Positions 11,368-23,805 of a DNA stretch of 64,000 nt are shown in pieces. The position numbers and the translations under genes were made by a program. The first letter of the stretch is position 1. Each line of letters opens with the position of its first letter. A model generated the notes under the pieces. It was not told where the DNA came from. It saw only the letters and a list, made by a program, of their open reading frames with translations, and did not search any database. Source of the stretch: Gigaspora margarita (Eukaryota; Glomeromycota; Glomeromycetes; Diversisporales; Gigasporaceae); the NCBI GenBank assembly GCA_009809945.1, contig WTPW01000996.1, positions 178,550 through 242,549 on the forward strand, in the 5' to 3' direction.

Positions 11368-11809
11368 ACAAATAAAATCGTATGATTTTTTTTTTTTTTT
11401 ATAGATTCATATGAACGGATTTTGGATTTTGTCAAATTTTGTGCCAATTGGATTAGTAAACTTTATGGTTATTGCGAATTTGTCCTATGTTGATTTGTGG
11501 AATTATTTAGTCTATAGCTTTATATTTACGAAGCACTGCTTTTTTTTTAATATTGTGGTTTGAAATTTTGTATTTATTCTTAACAAGACCTTAGTTTCAA
11601 AGAACCCAAAATAGGCAAAACTTTTACCAGTAGTAATAGTAATGGTAAATGCCAAAGGATTGTTTATGCTTGGATCGACTGCAGGTTCTCATGACTTGTT
11701 ACTAACTATATTAAATACCCTTTTTCAACATCTGATCCTGACACATAACCAACATAAACGACTTTAAAGAAGTTTTGTTGCGTTACAAACAGTACACGTT
11801 AAATAGTGT
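10462..11809. other. intergenic DNA with simple repeats
   Basis: It contains ACGT-type tetranucleotide repeats at about 11284-11316, a long T-run at about 11333-11366 and a second at 11387-11400. No gene is seen; the frames crossing the T-run give poly-Phe or poly-Lys artefacts. Confidence 0.6.
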
Positions 11810-13335
11810 CTAACACCAGAACTAGTACAAAAAGATAAGTACTTTTTTTATTTGTTTGTTTTTTGTTTCTTTGTTATTTTTTAGATTGCTAATATTGTTT
11901 TTTTATAGATTTGTGTTTGCTAGAGTACTAGAATAATGCTAGAAATAAAATTCAGAAACTAAGACAAGTACAAAAAACAAGTATTGGTTCTTGTTCATTT
12001 GCTCTTTTGTTTCTTTAACATATTTTGTTTTTTTTTATATATTTATATTTTATTAAAGTAATAGAATAGTATTAAGAAAAGTAATTTGGAAACTAGAACT
12101 AGTACAAAAGATAAGCACTAGTTCTTGCTTGTTTAATATTTTATAGATTTGAAGTTTTTATGCACCTGTATATTCATGCACCTTTGTGATTGACTAATCA
12201 AAAATAATCACATAAATGATCTGGCAAATATTCAATTACTAACCTGTTACCAATTAATCTGCCAACTCATTAGCCAATCAAATAACAAAATGCAATAACA
12301 TTTTTTAAGTTTTTTTTTAATTAAGGCATGAAATAATTACTAATTCAATTTTTTTATTTAAAAAACTTTTTATTTACTATAATCTCTAAACTAAATTCTC
12401 TAACATATACAAAATACATTTACTATATTAAATTCAAAATTATCTCTAATATAAAGTTAATTACCGTAAACTGCTGTATAAACAGCCCCCCACATATCAG
12501 ACCTCCCCCCTCATTTTTACTAATTATTATTTTTTTTTTTTACTAATTAATTTTTTTGGTGGAATGTACCAGATCTGGGCTGTTTATATGGTAGTTTACA
12601 GTAAATTTTTATAAACTTGGTTAATATATCTTAGACTAGTTTTATCTAGTTTTCAAATCTAATATATAGATACTATCAAAATTGATTTTTAAAAAAGGCC
12701 TATTTTATCTTCATTAAAGCAAATTAAATTTTTTTATAAGGAAGAACAAATAAAATTTATATATTTATATTCTTTATAATTTTGTCTTTGTCTTCAAAAA
12801 AAGTAATAAAAATTTTTGTTTTTCAAATAAAATAGATCAAAAAAAATTTTATTTTCAAATTTTAATTACATGTTTTTAAACTCAAAATAATTTTATTTAC
12901 ATATATAATCTCATAGCACTATTATAGTACTACTATAAACACAAATTTTTAAAAAAAATTGTTAGCTGTTAGTATAAAAAATAGCCAAAAACAAAAAAAA
13001 AAAACAAAAAACTGGTATTTATCTTTTGTACCAATTCTGGTTCTGAATTTCTATTCAAAACTATTTTAGTATTCTAATGCAATACAAATTTACAAAGAAT
13101 AATCAAAAAAAATAACCAAGCAAAATAAAGGTACTTATTTTTTGTACCAGTTCTGGGTTTATTTTTAGCACTATTCTAGCACTCTGAACCTATAAAAAAA
13201 AATATTAGTAAAGTGAAAGAACATTCTACAAAACAAAAAACAAACTAGTACTTATTTTTTTGTATATTTCTGATTTCTGAATCTTATTCTAATTTATTTT
13301 AGTACTCTAATAAAATATGAATATATAAAAAAAAA
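11810..13335. repeat. large foldback of ~150-bp tandem units
   Basis: The left part (about 11810-12150) has three tandem units sharing GAACTAGTACAAAAGATAAG, an ATAGATTTG block and TAGAGTACTAGAATAATGCT. The right part (about 12985-13320) has the same units in reverse complement (CTTATTTTTTGTACCAGTTC, AGCACTATTCTAGCACTCTG). The arms face each other across about 800 bp that also contains the miniature element at 12462-12604. No transposase-like frame is present. Confidence 0.6.
12462..12604. mobile_element. short TA-type miniature element, copy 2
   Basis: It is the sister of 8153-8296, with the same TACCGTAAACTG end, CACATATCAGACC interior and TTTTTTTGGTGGAATGTACC block, closing in GTTTACAGTA. 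It lies between the arms of the 11.8-13.3 kb foldback. Confidence 0.8.
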
Positions 13336-13340
13336 TACTA

Positions 13341-13679
13341 TGGTACTCCAAGTCACTTCTTATCAAAAATTATGTATATTTTTAATAAATTTATAAAATT
13401 TTAAGTTTTAAATATTTTTAAAAATGTAACTGATAAATACTATTGTTTTTCATTAGTACTATTCAAATTATTAGTTAGAATTTTTAATATAAATTAAAGT
13501 TATAAGTATTTAAAGCTATTATGTTTTCAAAATTTTGGTGTTTAATACAAAAAATTTTAAAATTTTTTTTATAAATTTTTTATCTAATCATAATTAGTAC
13601 ATAACGCCTTCTGATTGCTAAAAAACATTTATATAAACCCAAATTTGGTGTATTTGATATTAAGTAACTTGGAGTGCTA
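13341..13679. mobile_element. TA-flanked TIR element, about 340 bp
   Basis: TGGTACTCCAAGTCACTT on the left and TAGCACTCCAAGTTACTT (right end complemented) form the terminal repeats, with TA at 13339-13340 and 13680-13681. The interior is AT-rich without a frame. Confidence 0.72.
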
Positions 13680-13867
13680 TATTAATAATTAAACTATCTT
13701 GCAAAAATATATTAGATATATTTGAAAAATCTATTTATATATTTCTAACCCATATAATAAATATTATAATTTGAAATTTTTTTTAAATCTAATTCAATTT
13801 TCTTATAACTAAAATTATAGTTCTTTGTAGTTTATTTTTAGAAATTTATAATTTGGTGCAACATGCA

Positions 13868-14051
13868 AGGACCTGAAATATACATAACATAGATAGGTCA
13901 GGTTAATTATAAAATAACTAAAAATATAAAGATTTGCAGAAAAAACCTTAAAAATAAGCAAAAAATTATTAAAAATAAAAAAAATCTGCATAAAAACTCC
14001 CAAAAATAAGCAATCTAATACCTGACCTACCTATGTATATTTCAGGGTCCT
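13868..14051. mobile_element. hAT-like miniature element, AGGACC family, copy A
   Basis: The ends AGGACCTGAAATATACATAA and AGGACCCTGAAATATACATA (right end complemented) continue into ATAGATAGGTCAGGT. The flanks AACATGCA and ACTATGCA match at 6 of 8 positions, consistent with an aged 8-bp duplication. Copy B at 17883-18063 is in the opposite orientation. Confidence 0.75.
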
Positions 14052-14055
14052 ACTA

Positions 14056-14262
14056 TGCACTATGGTGCACTCCTATAGTAGCAAATATAAATAATAATTG
14101 AAATTAGAGTTAGAGTTAGGGTTAGAAGGTTATAAGATTAGGGTTAAAGTTAGATTAGAATTAGGTTTAAAATTAATTTAAAATTAGCAAAAAAAGCATT
14201 TTTGCAAGAGAAATTACCCTAGTAAAATTTCAAGAAGCATAAAAGGGGTGCACCATGGTGCA
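14056..14262. mobile_element. TIR element with telomere-like core
   Basis: TGCACTATGGTGCACTCCT and TGCACCATGGTGCACCCCT (right end complemented) form a 19-bp terminal repeat with two mismatches. The inside carries degenerate TTAGGG-like units (GTTAGAGTTAGGGTTAG and GATTAGGGTTAAAG). It abuts the hAT-like element at 13868-14051. Confidence 0.65.
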
Positions 14263-15106
14263 CAGTGCACTATTTTTTTAAACTATTATTTTTAAGTAAA
14301 TTAAATTTGTTATATTTTTTAAATTTGTTAAATAATACAATTATATTTGAATTATAAATTTTATAAATAATTCTGAATCTAATTTAAAATTTCAAATTAG
14401 ATTCAAATATAAATTTATATTAGTGTTTAAATATACAGATCCAGATCCTAACCAGATTTAATTAACTTTTTATATATAATTAATTAGATTTTTTAATTTT
14501 TATATAGTCTGAATTCATGCTAAATCTGGATTTTTAATTTATAGAATCCAATGAACATAGATTCAAATCATTTATTTGTATTATAAGAATTATATATATT
14601 AATAAGTATATCAAAGTTTATATTTATTTTCAAAATCTTTAAAATTAATAATAAATTATATTTTATTATTATATGATTGCTATTTGTATGGTATAAATAT
14701 GTATATATATATATATATTAATATCTTAAAATTCTGATTATATAATAGCTTTTGAAGTTCCAACAAAAAATATTTTTTTGCAAAATTTTAGTATAAACTT
14801 TAACCTTCTCTAATTCTAAAGTTACTCTTATTCTAACCTTAAGCTATACTAATTTTTTGTTTGTAATTTATATATTATACAAATTCATAATAATAAATTA
14901 GTATTGTATTATATATCTGGTATAAATTAAGAAATTTTCTTATAATTAGTTAAATAATAAATATATTTGCAAGTATTAATCAAATTTTAATATATTAATT
15001 AATTCAAAAAGAAATTAAAAAAAACTTTTTCTGCTTATTCTTATTTAATAAATAAGATAAAATTTTCAAAAAAAAAACAAAACTGTTTTAATTAATAATA
15101 TAACAA
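14263..15106. other. gene-free AT-rich stretch
   Basis: Only low-complexity AT-rich sequence, including a TA microsatellite at about 14700-14720. No gene or bounded element is seen. Confidence 0.5.
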
Positions 15107-15121
15107 AACAATAGTTTTTAA

Positions 15122-15424
15122 ATTTTTTTTTTCCGTTTTACAACTGAGACCTTGTCTTGATTCTTTATTAAGTTATTAAAGACATAATATTTGTTACATG
15201 AATGAAGATACAACTAGCCACACGTGCACTTTTGGTGCCTAATTTAAGTGGTCTGCCCAAAGGTTCCACACTAGCTGCTATACCTACAACCCAACTACGG
15301 AAGTTGCCTATTTAAACCCTCTGGTTCACGGTCCTCCTATTACTACCCGACTCACTACATATATATGTAGATATTTGTGGGGCCCCAACTCATTCAAGAA
15401 TGTTCGACTCGGACTACTTTATCC
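15122..15424 (-). mobile_element. retroposed sequence sharing the SINE 3' tail
   Basis: On the minus strand the insert ends TTAATAAA, a short spacer, GTCTCAGTTGTAAAACG, then an A-rich tail. It is bounded by a perfect 15-bp duplication AACAATAGTTTTTAA (15107-15121 and 15425-15439). The same 17-bp block precedes the A-tail of the SINE at 42473-42988, while the rest of the two inserts does not match. No A/B box pair is visible in the sense orientation, so this may be a 5'-truncated LINE copy, another short retroposon or a processed transcript. Its base composition is much GC-richer than its flanks. Confidence 0.75.
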
Positions 15425-15439
15425 AACAATAGTTTTTAA

Positions 15440-16045
15440 TAAAAAAGAAAGCACAACAAAATTAATATAAGTTTATTAGAATGGTTTATTGTAGAAGCTT
15501 CAAGTATAGCAAATAAATCAAAATTAGAAATTTTTGAAAAAGGTTTAATAAAGTATGAAATTGGCTCTGATTCTGTAAAACTAATCACTTGATACATAAT
15601 CAAATTGTACATAAACAAATCAAGAAAATTTCACAAAAATCTTATCTATTTGAAGAAAAATATTTAATTTAGAATTTTAATTAACAAATAAATGAGCAAA
15701 AAAATATTAATTTCTCACATAAATTTAAACAAAAACTTATTATAAAATATCTACAAGTATTTAGAGATTTATTTGACAAACAGAATCAAAAGATTCTAGT
15801 AGTGCTCAAAAAATATCAAAGCCATATTCTACAAAAAGATAAGAAAATAGCAAATTACTTAGATATATCTAATTCAAAGACAATATATATTATATGCTCA
15901 GCTTTAGAAATTTATAATTTGGATCAATATTAGCAAGCTATTAATAAGTAATTCCAATTGTTACAAGAAATTATTACTAATTTGTTAAAAATAAATGTGT
16001 ACAAAAGCTTTAATAAAATTTAATTTTATTTTTGTAAGAAACAAG
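15440..16045. other. unrecognised AT-rich stretch
   Basis: Short, lysine- and isoleucine-rich open stretches occur in several frames, but none has a protein signature that I can support. No bounded repeat is found. Confidence 0.4.
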
Positions 16046-16047
16046 TA

Positions 16048-17664
16048 CAGTCTAACCTCTATATAGTCACCCTCTATATAGTCACAAATCCAATATAATC
16101 ACTTTTGTAAATTTACCAACCTTTTTACTATCATTTTCACCTCTATATAAGCACATTTGCATTATAATTACTATCACAATTTTTTATTTACCACCTATAT
16201 AAAACTACCTCTACATAATTACATCATTATTATAAATATTTTGGATTAATTATTTTATTATTATAAATATTTTTATGCTATTTTATTATTTTTTAACAAA
16301 TAAAAATTTTTAAATTTTGTTTTTTTTTCAAATAATCAATTATAATTGCTACATATAAAAGTTAAAATTGTACTAACTAAATCGATAATAATGTTCTAAG
16401 TAATATTGTTCAGGAGACAAAATTACATATATGTTGAAATTTTGAGATAATTTAAATAACATTTTATTATTACACTTTTACAAGTTACGCTTAGGCAAAA
16501 AAAACTAAAAAAAATTAAAAATTTTTGAATTTAACTTTAAATTATAAAAGTGTATTAATAAAATTTTATCTAAATTATTTCAAAATTTTAAAATATATGT
16601 AATTTTGTATTCTAAATAACTTTACTTGGATCATTTCCTTCGATTTACTTAATATAATTTTGACTTTTATATGTAGCTACGATATACGATTATTTTAAAA
16701 AAGAATTTTTTAATTTTTTTTTTAAATAATTGTATATCGTAGCTACATATAAAAGTCAAAATTATATTAGTAAATCGATAATAGTTATCTAAGTAAAGTT
16801 ATTTGGAATACAAAATTACATATATTTTGAAATTTTGAAATCATTTGAATAAAATTTTATTAATGCATTTTTATAATTTCGGATAAGTTCAAAAATTTTT
16901 AATTTTTAATTTTTTTTTCGTCAAGGCATAACTTGTAAAAGTATAATAATAAAATGTTATTCAAACTATCTCAAAATTTCAACATATATGTAATTTTGTC
17001 TCCTAAATAATGTTACTTAGAGCATTATTATTGATTTACTTAGTATAATTTTAACTTTTATATATAGCAATTATAATCGATTATTTAAAAAAAACAAAAT
17101 TTAAAAATTTTTATTTATTAAAACTTCTATATAATCACAATTTTTTTTATATAGTGCAAGAAGCCTATACTCGACATGTTTCAATTTTTAAATTACCATA
17201 ATTTTTTATACAAGAGGTTTTTTAAAAAACTGACCAGTAACTTTGTAGAGCAATATTAGTTCTATAAGTTTGCCAAATATTTTTTTAAAAAACCTTCTCT
17301 ATAAAAAGTTGATATGTTTTAAAGATTACTATTGCTTTATATATAATTACTATGTGTTTCAATTTTAATCAACTTTAAAGTGCTATAACTTTTTATAAAG
17401 GCAACATTTTAAAAATCTGACCAGTAACTTTGTTCATTATAATATGCTCTGCAAATTTGCCAAATAGCTTTTAAAAATATTGTCTCTATAAAAAGTTGAT
17501 GCATTTTAAAGTTATACTATTTTATTGTCAAGTATAGGCTTCTTGCACCATATATATAATTTTATTATGATTGTGATTATATAGAATTCCCTCTATATTA
17601 GTCACATCTCTATATAATCACCACTTTTGTATCCCAAAGATGTGACTATATGGAGGTTAGACTG
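16048..17664. mobile_element. 1.6-kb pogo-like element made of nested palindromes
   Basis: The ends CAGTCTAACCTCTATATAGT and CAGTCTAACCTCCATATAGT (right end complemented) are flanked by TA (16046-16047 and 17665-17666). Between about 16300 and 17110 a roughly 200-bp unit, marked by GCTACATATAAAAGTTAAAA, AAATCGATAATA and ACAAAATTACATATAT, occurs four times in alternating orientation, making one palindrome inside another. Another element (17152-17550) is inserted near the right end. No transposase frame is present, so it is non-autonomous. Confidence 0.78.
17152..17550. mobile_element. TA-flanked element nested in the 16-17.7 kb element
   Basis: GTGCAAGAAGCCTATACTCG on the left and GTGCAAGAAGCCTATACTTG (right end complemented) are terminal repeats, with TA on each side. 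The first bases match the ends of the 2175-3086 and 43990-44356 family (GTGCAAGAATCCTTAAA), suggesting related families. The interior is a diverged tandem repeat containing CTGACCAGTAACTTTGT twice. Confidence 0.7.
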
Positions 17665-17882
17665 TATTATTAATTATAATTTCATATATATATATCAGAT
17701 TTATATTGGATTTGTTTTGAAAAAAAGAAAAATAGACAGATTACAATATATAATTTGTGTCAAAAACCTGATTATTAAAAAATACTACTAAGTAGATGAA
17801 TGATCTTGCTGATATAGTTGTTGAAATTGCATATTATTCAATGAACTATTTGAAATAGATATCAAACTTGCAAGGCAGAAAT

Positions 17883-18063
17883 AGGACCCCGAAATATACA
17901 TAGATAGGTCAGGTATGAGTTTGCTTATTTTTGAGGGTTTTTATGCAGATCTTTTCTATTTATAGTAATTTTTTTGCTTATTTTTGAAGTTTTTTCTGCA
18001 GATCTTTCCTTTTTTAGTAACCCTATAATTAACCTGACCTATCTATGTATACTTCGGGGTCCT
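17883..18063. mobile_element. hAT-like miniature element, AGGACC family, copy B
   Basis: The ends AGGACCCCGAAATATACATA and AGGACCCCGAAGTATACATA (right end complemented) are flanked by a perfect 8-bp duplication GCAGAAAT (17875-17882 and 18064-18071). Internal GCTTATTTTTGAGG and CTGCAGATC blocks match copy A at 13868-14051 in reverse. Confidence 0.85.
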
Positions 18064-18483
18064 GCAGAAATAATAAAAAAAAAGCTTATACAATAATAAT
18101 AACAATACTGTAAATATAGAATAAAAATCATGTAATTAAATTATAAATTCATTATAGTGATCTAAAAGAGTAATTTAATAGTATAGATTTTTTTAAAAAA
18201 ATAAATAATACTCATCTTAATTAATTTTATTTTATTTTTTTAAATAGTGCCAAAAAAATATTTTATTAGGCTAAAGAAATAATATTAATTAACTAATCAA
18301 TAAAAATATTATTATATTTGTAACTAGAAAATCAAACCAGATCTCTACTTGGCACATCTTTTTGGATAATTTTTTATTTTATAACAATAATAATTATAAT
18401 AATAATAATCATTATCAAAATAATAATAATAATACTAATACAAATGATATATTTTCTGATTTTGATAATTCTATTTTATTGAA

Positions 18484-18655
18484 TAAACAAAACAAGCTAA
18501 ACAAATATAACAGGTCAATAAATAGATTAAGCTAAACTAACAAAACAAGCCAAACAAGCTAAACAAATAAAACAAGCTAAATATGAATAAAACAAGCTAA
18601 ACAAACATATCAAACCAAATAAACAGATCAAAACAAACAATCAGAACAAACTGAA
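18484..18655. repeat. AAACAAGCTAAACAAATA-type tandem repeat
   Basis: At least eight imperfect copies of AAACAAGCTAAAC with small spacers are strung together. It is low-complexity DNA with no coding sense. Confidence 0.7.
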
Positions 18656-18678
18656 CAACTGGTTAAATATCTGTCAAG

Positions 18679-18990
18679 TAGTGTTACAAATTCAAGTTAG
18701 AAAAAATTGATTAGTTGATTAGTTAACAACTAATCAATTAAATTTTTTGGATACCAACTAATTGATTAATTGATTAATCAATTAGTTGCAACTAATTAAT
18801 TAAAGAATTAATTATTAATTGATTAAAAAATTAATGAATTAATTAGTAAATTAGTTGCAATTAATTGATTAATTGATTAATTAATTAATTAATTAGTTGC
18901 AACTTACAATTAATTAATTAATTGATTAATTGATTAGTTGCAATATAATATAATCAATTAATCAATTAATCAATTTCACCAACATCTATA
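18679..18990. mobile_element. ATTGATTAA-rich element, diverged relative of 58475-58800
   Basis: It begins TAGTGTTACAAATTC, like the ends of the elements at 48371-48551 and 58475-58800, and is filled with AATTAATTGATTAATTAG and AGTTGCAACTAATTG palindromes. A matching right end is not clear, so the boundary and duplication are uncertain. Confidence 0.5.
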
Positions 18991-19107
18991 TTTAATACTA
19001 TTATCAACAAGTGGATTTATTGTATAAATTAAGTAGAAATTTGAAATATATATATATAATCAAGTATAAATTAGTTTCTATAATAAAATATAGATATCTT
19101 CAATATA

Positions 19108-20466
19108 TAGTCAACTCTCTTTATACTAAACCTTATTATAATAAACTCTGAATATAATAAACTAAAAATTTTCAGATTTTATAATAGTTTGGTATTAAGA
19201 GTTATAGTTCTTAAGAAAAATAGGCATAAAAAAAATTTGTGCTCAGTTTTTAGTCATGTAATAAAGATTGTAATTTTTACTAAAAATAAAAATTTTTAAA
19301 AATTTAAATCAAGATATCTCAATAACCATCTGAACAAATTTGACAAGACTTCTATTTGAATACTAAGGGTTCATATAATCCAGAAAAAAAGTTTAATTGA
19401 ATTTGGTCAGGTGGTTGTTGAAATATCTTTTTAAAGTTTGAGAAAATTTGATACAACTTTATTTTTTAATAGATATTTGATTTTTTTTAACTTTGAGTGA
19501 AGATATTTCAACAACTAGCTAATTAAATTCAATGTAACTTTTTTTATTTGAATTCTAAAAGTCTATAAAATTTAAATAAGAATGTTTCTTCAAATTTATT
19601 TAGATGCTTATAGAGATATTTTTACTCAAAGTTTGAAAAAAATTTAACACAATTTTTGTTTTAATAGAAGTTTTAATTTTTTAAAAAATTTGAAAAAGAT
19701 ACCTTGACAAATACCCTACTAAATTTAATAAACCATTTTTATTGAATTCTATAAATCTGTAGAATTCAAATAAAAAAATTTTCATCAAAATTGATCAGGT
19801 AGTTGCCAAGATACCTTTATACAAATTTTGAAAAAGTTTTGGTATAACTTCTATTTTGATAAGGATTTTGATTTTTCTTTAACTTTGAGCAAAAATATCT
19901 CTATACTTACTTATTCAAATTCAATACATTTTTTATTTGAATTCTATGGATTCATAGAATTCAAATGAAAAATGTTTCATTGAATTTGAACAAGTGGGTG
20001 TAGAGATATCTTTGTTCAAAGTTAAAGAAAATCAAAATGCCTATCAAAATAGAAGTTACACCGAAATTTTTTTAAAATTTGATTAAAGGTATCTCAATAT
20101 CCACCCAACAAAAATTTTGCTAATATAGAAGCCTTAAAACAAGAATTTAAAAAAGCTGTTTTAATTATTCTGAACCTTGTATATAAAGAATAAGAAAATG
20201 AGACAACCAAATTTAATGAAAGTTTTTTTTCTAGATCATATTAATCCTTAGAATTGAAATAAGAAGTTTTTTTTAAATTTGTTTATAGGTTGATTTTGAG
20301 ATATCTTGATTTGAAGTTTTGAAAATTTTTATTTTTAACAAAAATTATGATCTTTATCATATAACTAAAAACCAAGTACAGATTTTTTTTGCAAAAAATA
20401 GTAATTTATATAGTGAACATTTTTTAATGACCAAAACTAACAGTTTATTATATAAAGAGCTAACTA
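19108..20466. mobile_element. 1.36-kb TA-flanked foldback built of palindromic modules
   Basis: Terminal repeats of about 200 bp start TAGTCAACTCTCTTTATACT and TAGTTAGCTCTTTATATAAT (right end complemented), with TA at 19106-19107 and 20467-20468. Between them lie about five modules of roughly 190 bp, each centred on a TTGAATTCTATGGATTCATA-like palindrome and flanked by blocks like GATATCTTTGTTCAAAG in opposite orientations. Module centres are near 19370, 19560, 19750, 19940 and 20250. No gene is present. Confidence 0.75.
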
Positions 20467-21131
20467 TATATATTATTATAGAATATTAAGTTATGTTAAT
20501 ATAAATGTTCTAAGATTAGTATTATATATAATTATATATTATATAAATTTTTGTTAGTTTCTATAATATATAAATATCTTTAATTTATAAATTATTATAA
20601 AATATTAAGATATGTTATATGAATTTTTTGATATTGGCATTGTATATAATAATGTTATATAAATTTTGCAAAGATTTTAAAATATTACATATATATTAGC
20701 TCATTATATATACTATAAAAAACTAATCAATATGTTCTAAGCTAATACTATAATAGGCTACAAATATATACAAAATATTAACTAGCTATTATATACTACA
20801 TATTAGAAAGTTTCTGTGATTTATTATTGCAATTTATATAATCTATTGTTTTCTTAATAGGCGTGAAAATAGAACCCTGAGTATCTCTTATATATGTCAT
20901 AATTGGGTTTTGATCTAATTTATTGAAAATGATGACAAAACTACGGTTCCAGATAGCATAAGATATTCTATTTTAATAGATTTTTTAAAAATAGTATAAT
21001 TTGGTAAAAAATTATTGAATAAAAAAACCTCTTATAAATTAATAGGTTGTACTAAAACTATATTTCTATAAGAGGATTTCTTTTATTTTTATTTTTAACA
21101 ATATTATATTAGTTTAAACTTGTCTATTTTA
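20467..21131. other. gene-free AT-rich stretch
   Basis: Only AT-rich sequence with several ATATTAAGATATGTTA-like repeats. No gene is seen. Confidence 0.5.
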
Positions 21132-21133
21132 TA

Positions 21134-22315
21134 CTGTCTTTCTCCTCTATAATCACGCGGTTTGTTGTAGCAAAAATGGTGATTATAAAGAGATGTGATT
21201 ATATAGTAATTGCTCTATATAATCACATCTAATACTGTGGTTTATATTATGTGATTATATAGAAGTAAATATTATAATCACAAATAGTTGCTATATATAA
21301 AAGTCCAATTTGTACTAAGTGAATCAACTTTTATACATTAAGTAAAGTTGTTTGGAATAACAAATTACATATATTCTAAAAGTTTCATATAATTTGGACA
21401 AACTTTTATTAATTAATTTCTTTACTTTATGTTAGGCGAAAAAAATAAATTATTTTTTTGTCCAACATATAATAAAAAAACAAATTAATAATAGTTTGTC
21501 AAGTTTGTCAAAATTCCAGAATATGTATAATGTGCATGCCAAACAGCTTTCTTAATGTGTTAATCGATTTACTTACCATAGATTCCCAAAAATAAGCTAC
21601 CTCTTTGTTTTGACCAAAAAACCCAAAAACTTATTTACCTGAAAATAAGCTACTCCCACAATCAATAATAGTCACTACATAGTAAAGTCCAAAGTTTACT
21701 ATGTAAATCGATGATAATCGCCTAAGTAAACTTATTAGGAATATCAAAATACACATACAGTAAAATTTTTAGCCAAATTAAAGAACATTTTATTATTTGA
21801 CTTTTGACTTTTACGTTCGACGAAAAAAGTAAAATTTTTTAAAAAAGTATATTCAACGAACGTAAAAATTAAAAGTCAAATAATAAAAAATTTTCCAATT
21901 TGGATAAAATTTTCTGAGTATATGCATTTAGATCTTTTGAACAAGTTTACTTAAGCGATTATAATCGATTTATTTAGTAGAATTTGGAGTTCACTATGTA
22001 GCAACTACTTGCGATCGCTAAAAAATAAATTTAACCCAAAACAAGCAAACTTCCGAATTTTTGCATAACAAAATATAGCTTACTTTCGGGAATCTATAGT
22101 AGTAAAATTTAGACTTTTATATATGGTATTGTGATTATATAAGAGTATTTTACTAATAAAAAATCTCAAAAAGCTTCTAAAAAATGTGATAGTGATTATA
22201 AGCTATTTGTGATTATATAAAGGTACTTTTTATATAAAAAAAATGGTAGTTAAATTTTGTGTGATTATATAGAGGTTGTGACTATAGAGAAGGTGATTGT
22301 AGAGGAGGAAGACAG
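21134..22315. mobile_element. 1.2-kb pogo-like element with internal palindromes
   Basis: The ends CTGTCTTTCTCCTCTATAAT and CTGTCTTCCTCCTCTACAAT (right end complemented) are flanked by TA (21132-21133 and 22316-22317). Inside, two palindromic blocks (about 21290-21560 and 21660-22020) carry diverged versions of the 200-bp unit of the 16-17.7 kb element, recognisable by GCTATATATAAAAGTCC and ACAAATTACATATATTC. No transposase is present. Confidence 0.75.
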
Positions 22316-22702
22316 TATATAAATTAACAATTTGGTGCCTAATCTATATGTATATTTTGTACTACATTAGTTGAACCAATCAAAATTAACTATAAAATTC
22401 TAAATTTGGCACTTTTTTAATAATAAAATAAAAAGTGGATACTTTATACTGTTCAGAACTATACATTTTTTTAAATAAATTTTGATCTAGTGATCATAAT
22501 TGAATAAACTTTTTTGTTAGATGCGCCTTACTAAGAGCTTTATTTTAAAAAAAAAGTTCATTCAAATTGGACTACTGGATGCCAAGATTATTGTCATAAC
22601 AGTTTTTTTGCTTTTCAAATTTTAGAAGTTTTGGCTGAAATACATAATATATAACCTTTATACTAGATGTTTGGGGTTTTACAAAAATTTTATAGTTGGA
22701 CC

Positions 22703-23797
22703 CAGTGTTGGAAATCTTATATTCTTATGTTCTCATAAGAACATTGCATTAAATTTTAAAAACATTTACAAAATTTAAAATGTTCTCTATTAAATTTTTT
22801 TTGAAAACATTAAGTTTGAAAAATATGTTTCTATGTAAATATATAAAGTAATAAAAAAATTAGAGTTATTAATCTAGCAGTTTAAAATAATTAAGTTTAT
22901 ATTAAATTGTTAGTTAGTAAAGATAGAGAACAGTTTAATTGTGTTTAAATTACAACAAAATTTTGGATATATAATTTATTGGTTTATATATTTCTGGTTT
23001 TGATACAATATAGTTACATAGCTACCTTACTATATAAACTTTGATACATATAATATTATTACATAGATACCAAAATACCAATATTTAATATAAATTTTAA
23101 GAGAAATAAACTCACTAAAATGATAATATAAATTTATTACTTAACAATCTTTAGCTATTATCAATTTAACTTTAGTGCTATGTCTAAAAATTTTATAGCA
23201 AAAAATTTTGAATCTATAAATTCACTAAATTTACTATAGCAAAAAAGAATAATACATTATATTTACTATATTTATTTATTTATTTGATATTAATAGCTTA
23301 TTTAAAACTAATTATACAAGCCAATAACATCTTCAAAATTATGTAAAAAGTCTCAGATATTAATTTTTTTTTAAAAAAATATATGAAGTTATAGTCTTAT
23401 TTTTACGAATAGCTTAGCATTATTTATATATTTTTAGTTAAATAAATTATACTTTTTATTATTTTATCATTAATAATTTTTTAAATATATTAATTAAAAA
23501 TCAAAATTAAAAAATAACTAAAAGAAATATAAAAGTATAATTATGAAAGAAAAAATAAAAATGAGAAATGTAATTGAGAAAGAGTGTATGAAAATAAGAA
23601 AGAAAAAATAGAAAGAAAGTTAGAGAAAGAAAGAGAGATAGAAAAAGAGAGAAAGAAAAAAAAGAAAAAGAAAGAGAAAGAAAAAGAAATATATATATTT
23701 TTTTCTATTTGAGTATATAAAAAAATTTTTGAGAACATTAAGTTAAATAAATATGTTCTTATAAGAACATAAATTTCAAACCAGATTTTCAACACTG
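22703..23797. mobile_element. 1.1-kb hAT-like element with perfect 8-bp duplication
   Basis: The element begins CAGTGTTGGAAATCT and ends with the complement of CAGTGTTGAAAATCT. Subterminal palindromes with TGTTCTCATAAGAACAT occur at both ends. The 8-bp duplication GTTGGACC is perfect (22695-22702 and 23798-23805). The inside includes a purine-rich GA tract (about 23565-23690) and no transposase frame. A diverged relative spans about 42275-43703. Confidence 0.85.
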
Positions 23798-23805
23798 GTT
23801 GGACC

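Noticed and set aside
11178-11447. Lys-rich or Phe-rich small proteins
   Set aside because: The frames are created by long T-runs; no other coding signal.
14100-14165. Interstitial telomere array
   Set aside because: The TTAGGG-like units are few, degenerate and confined within a small terminal-repeat element, so this is not a former chromosome end.
23541-23795. 84-codon Phe/Ser-rich frame
   Set aside because: It is the complement of a GA-rich low-complexity tract inside a hAT-like element.
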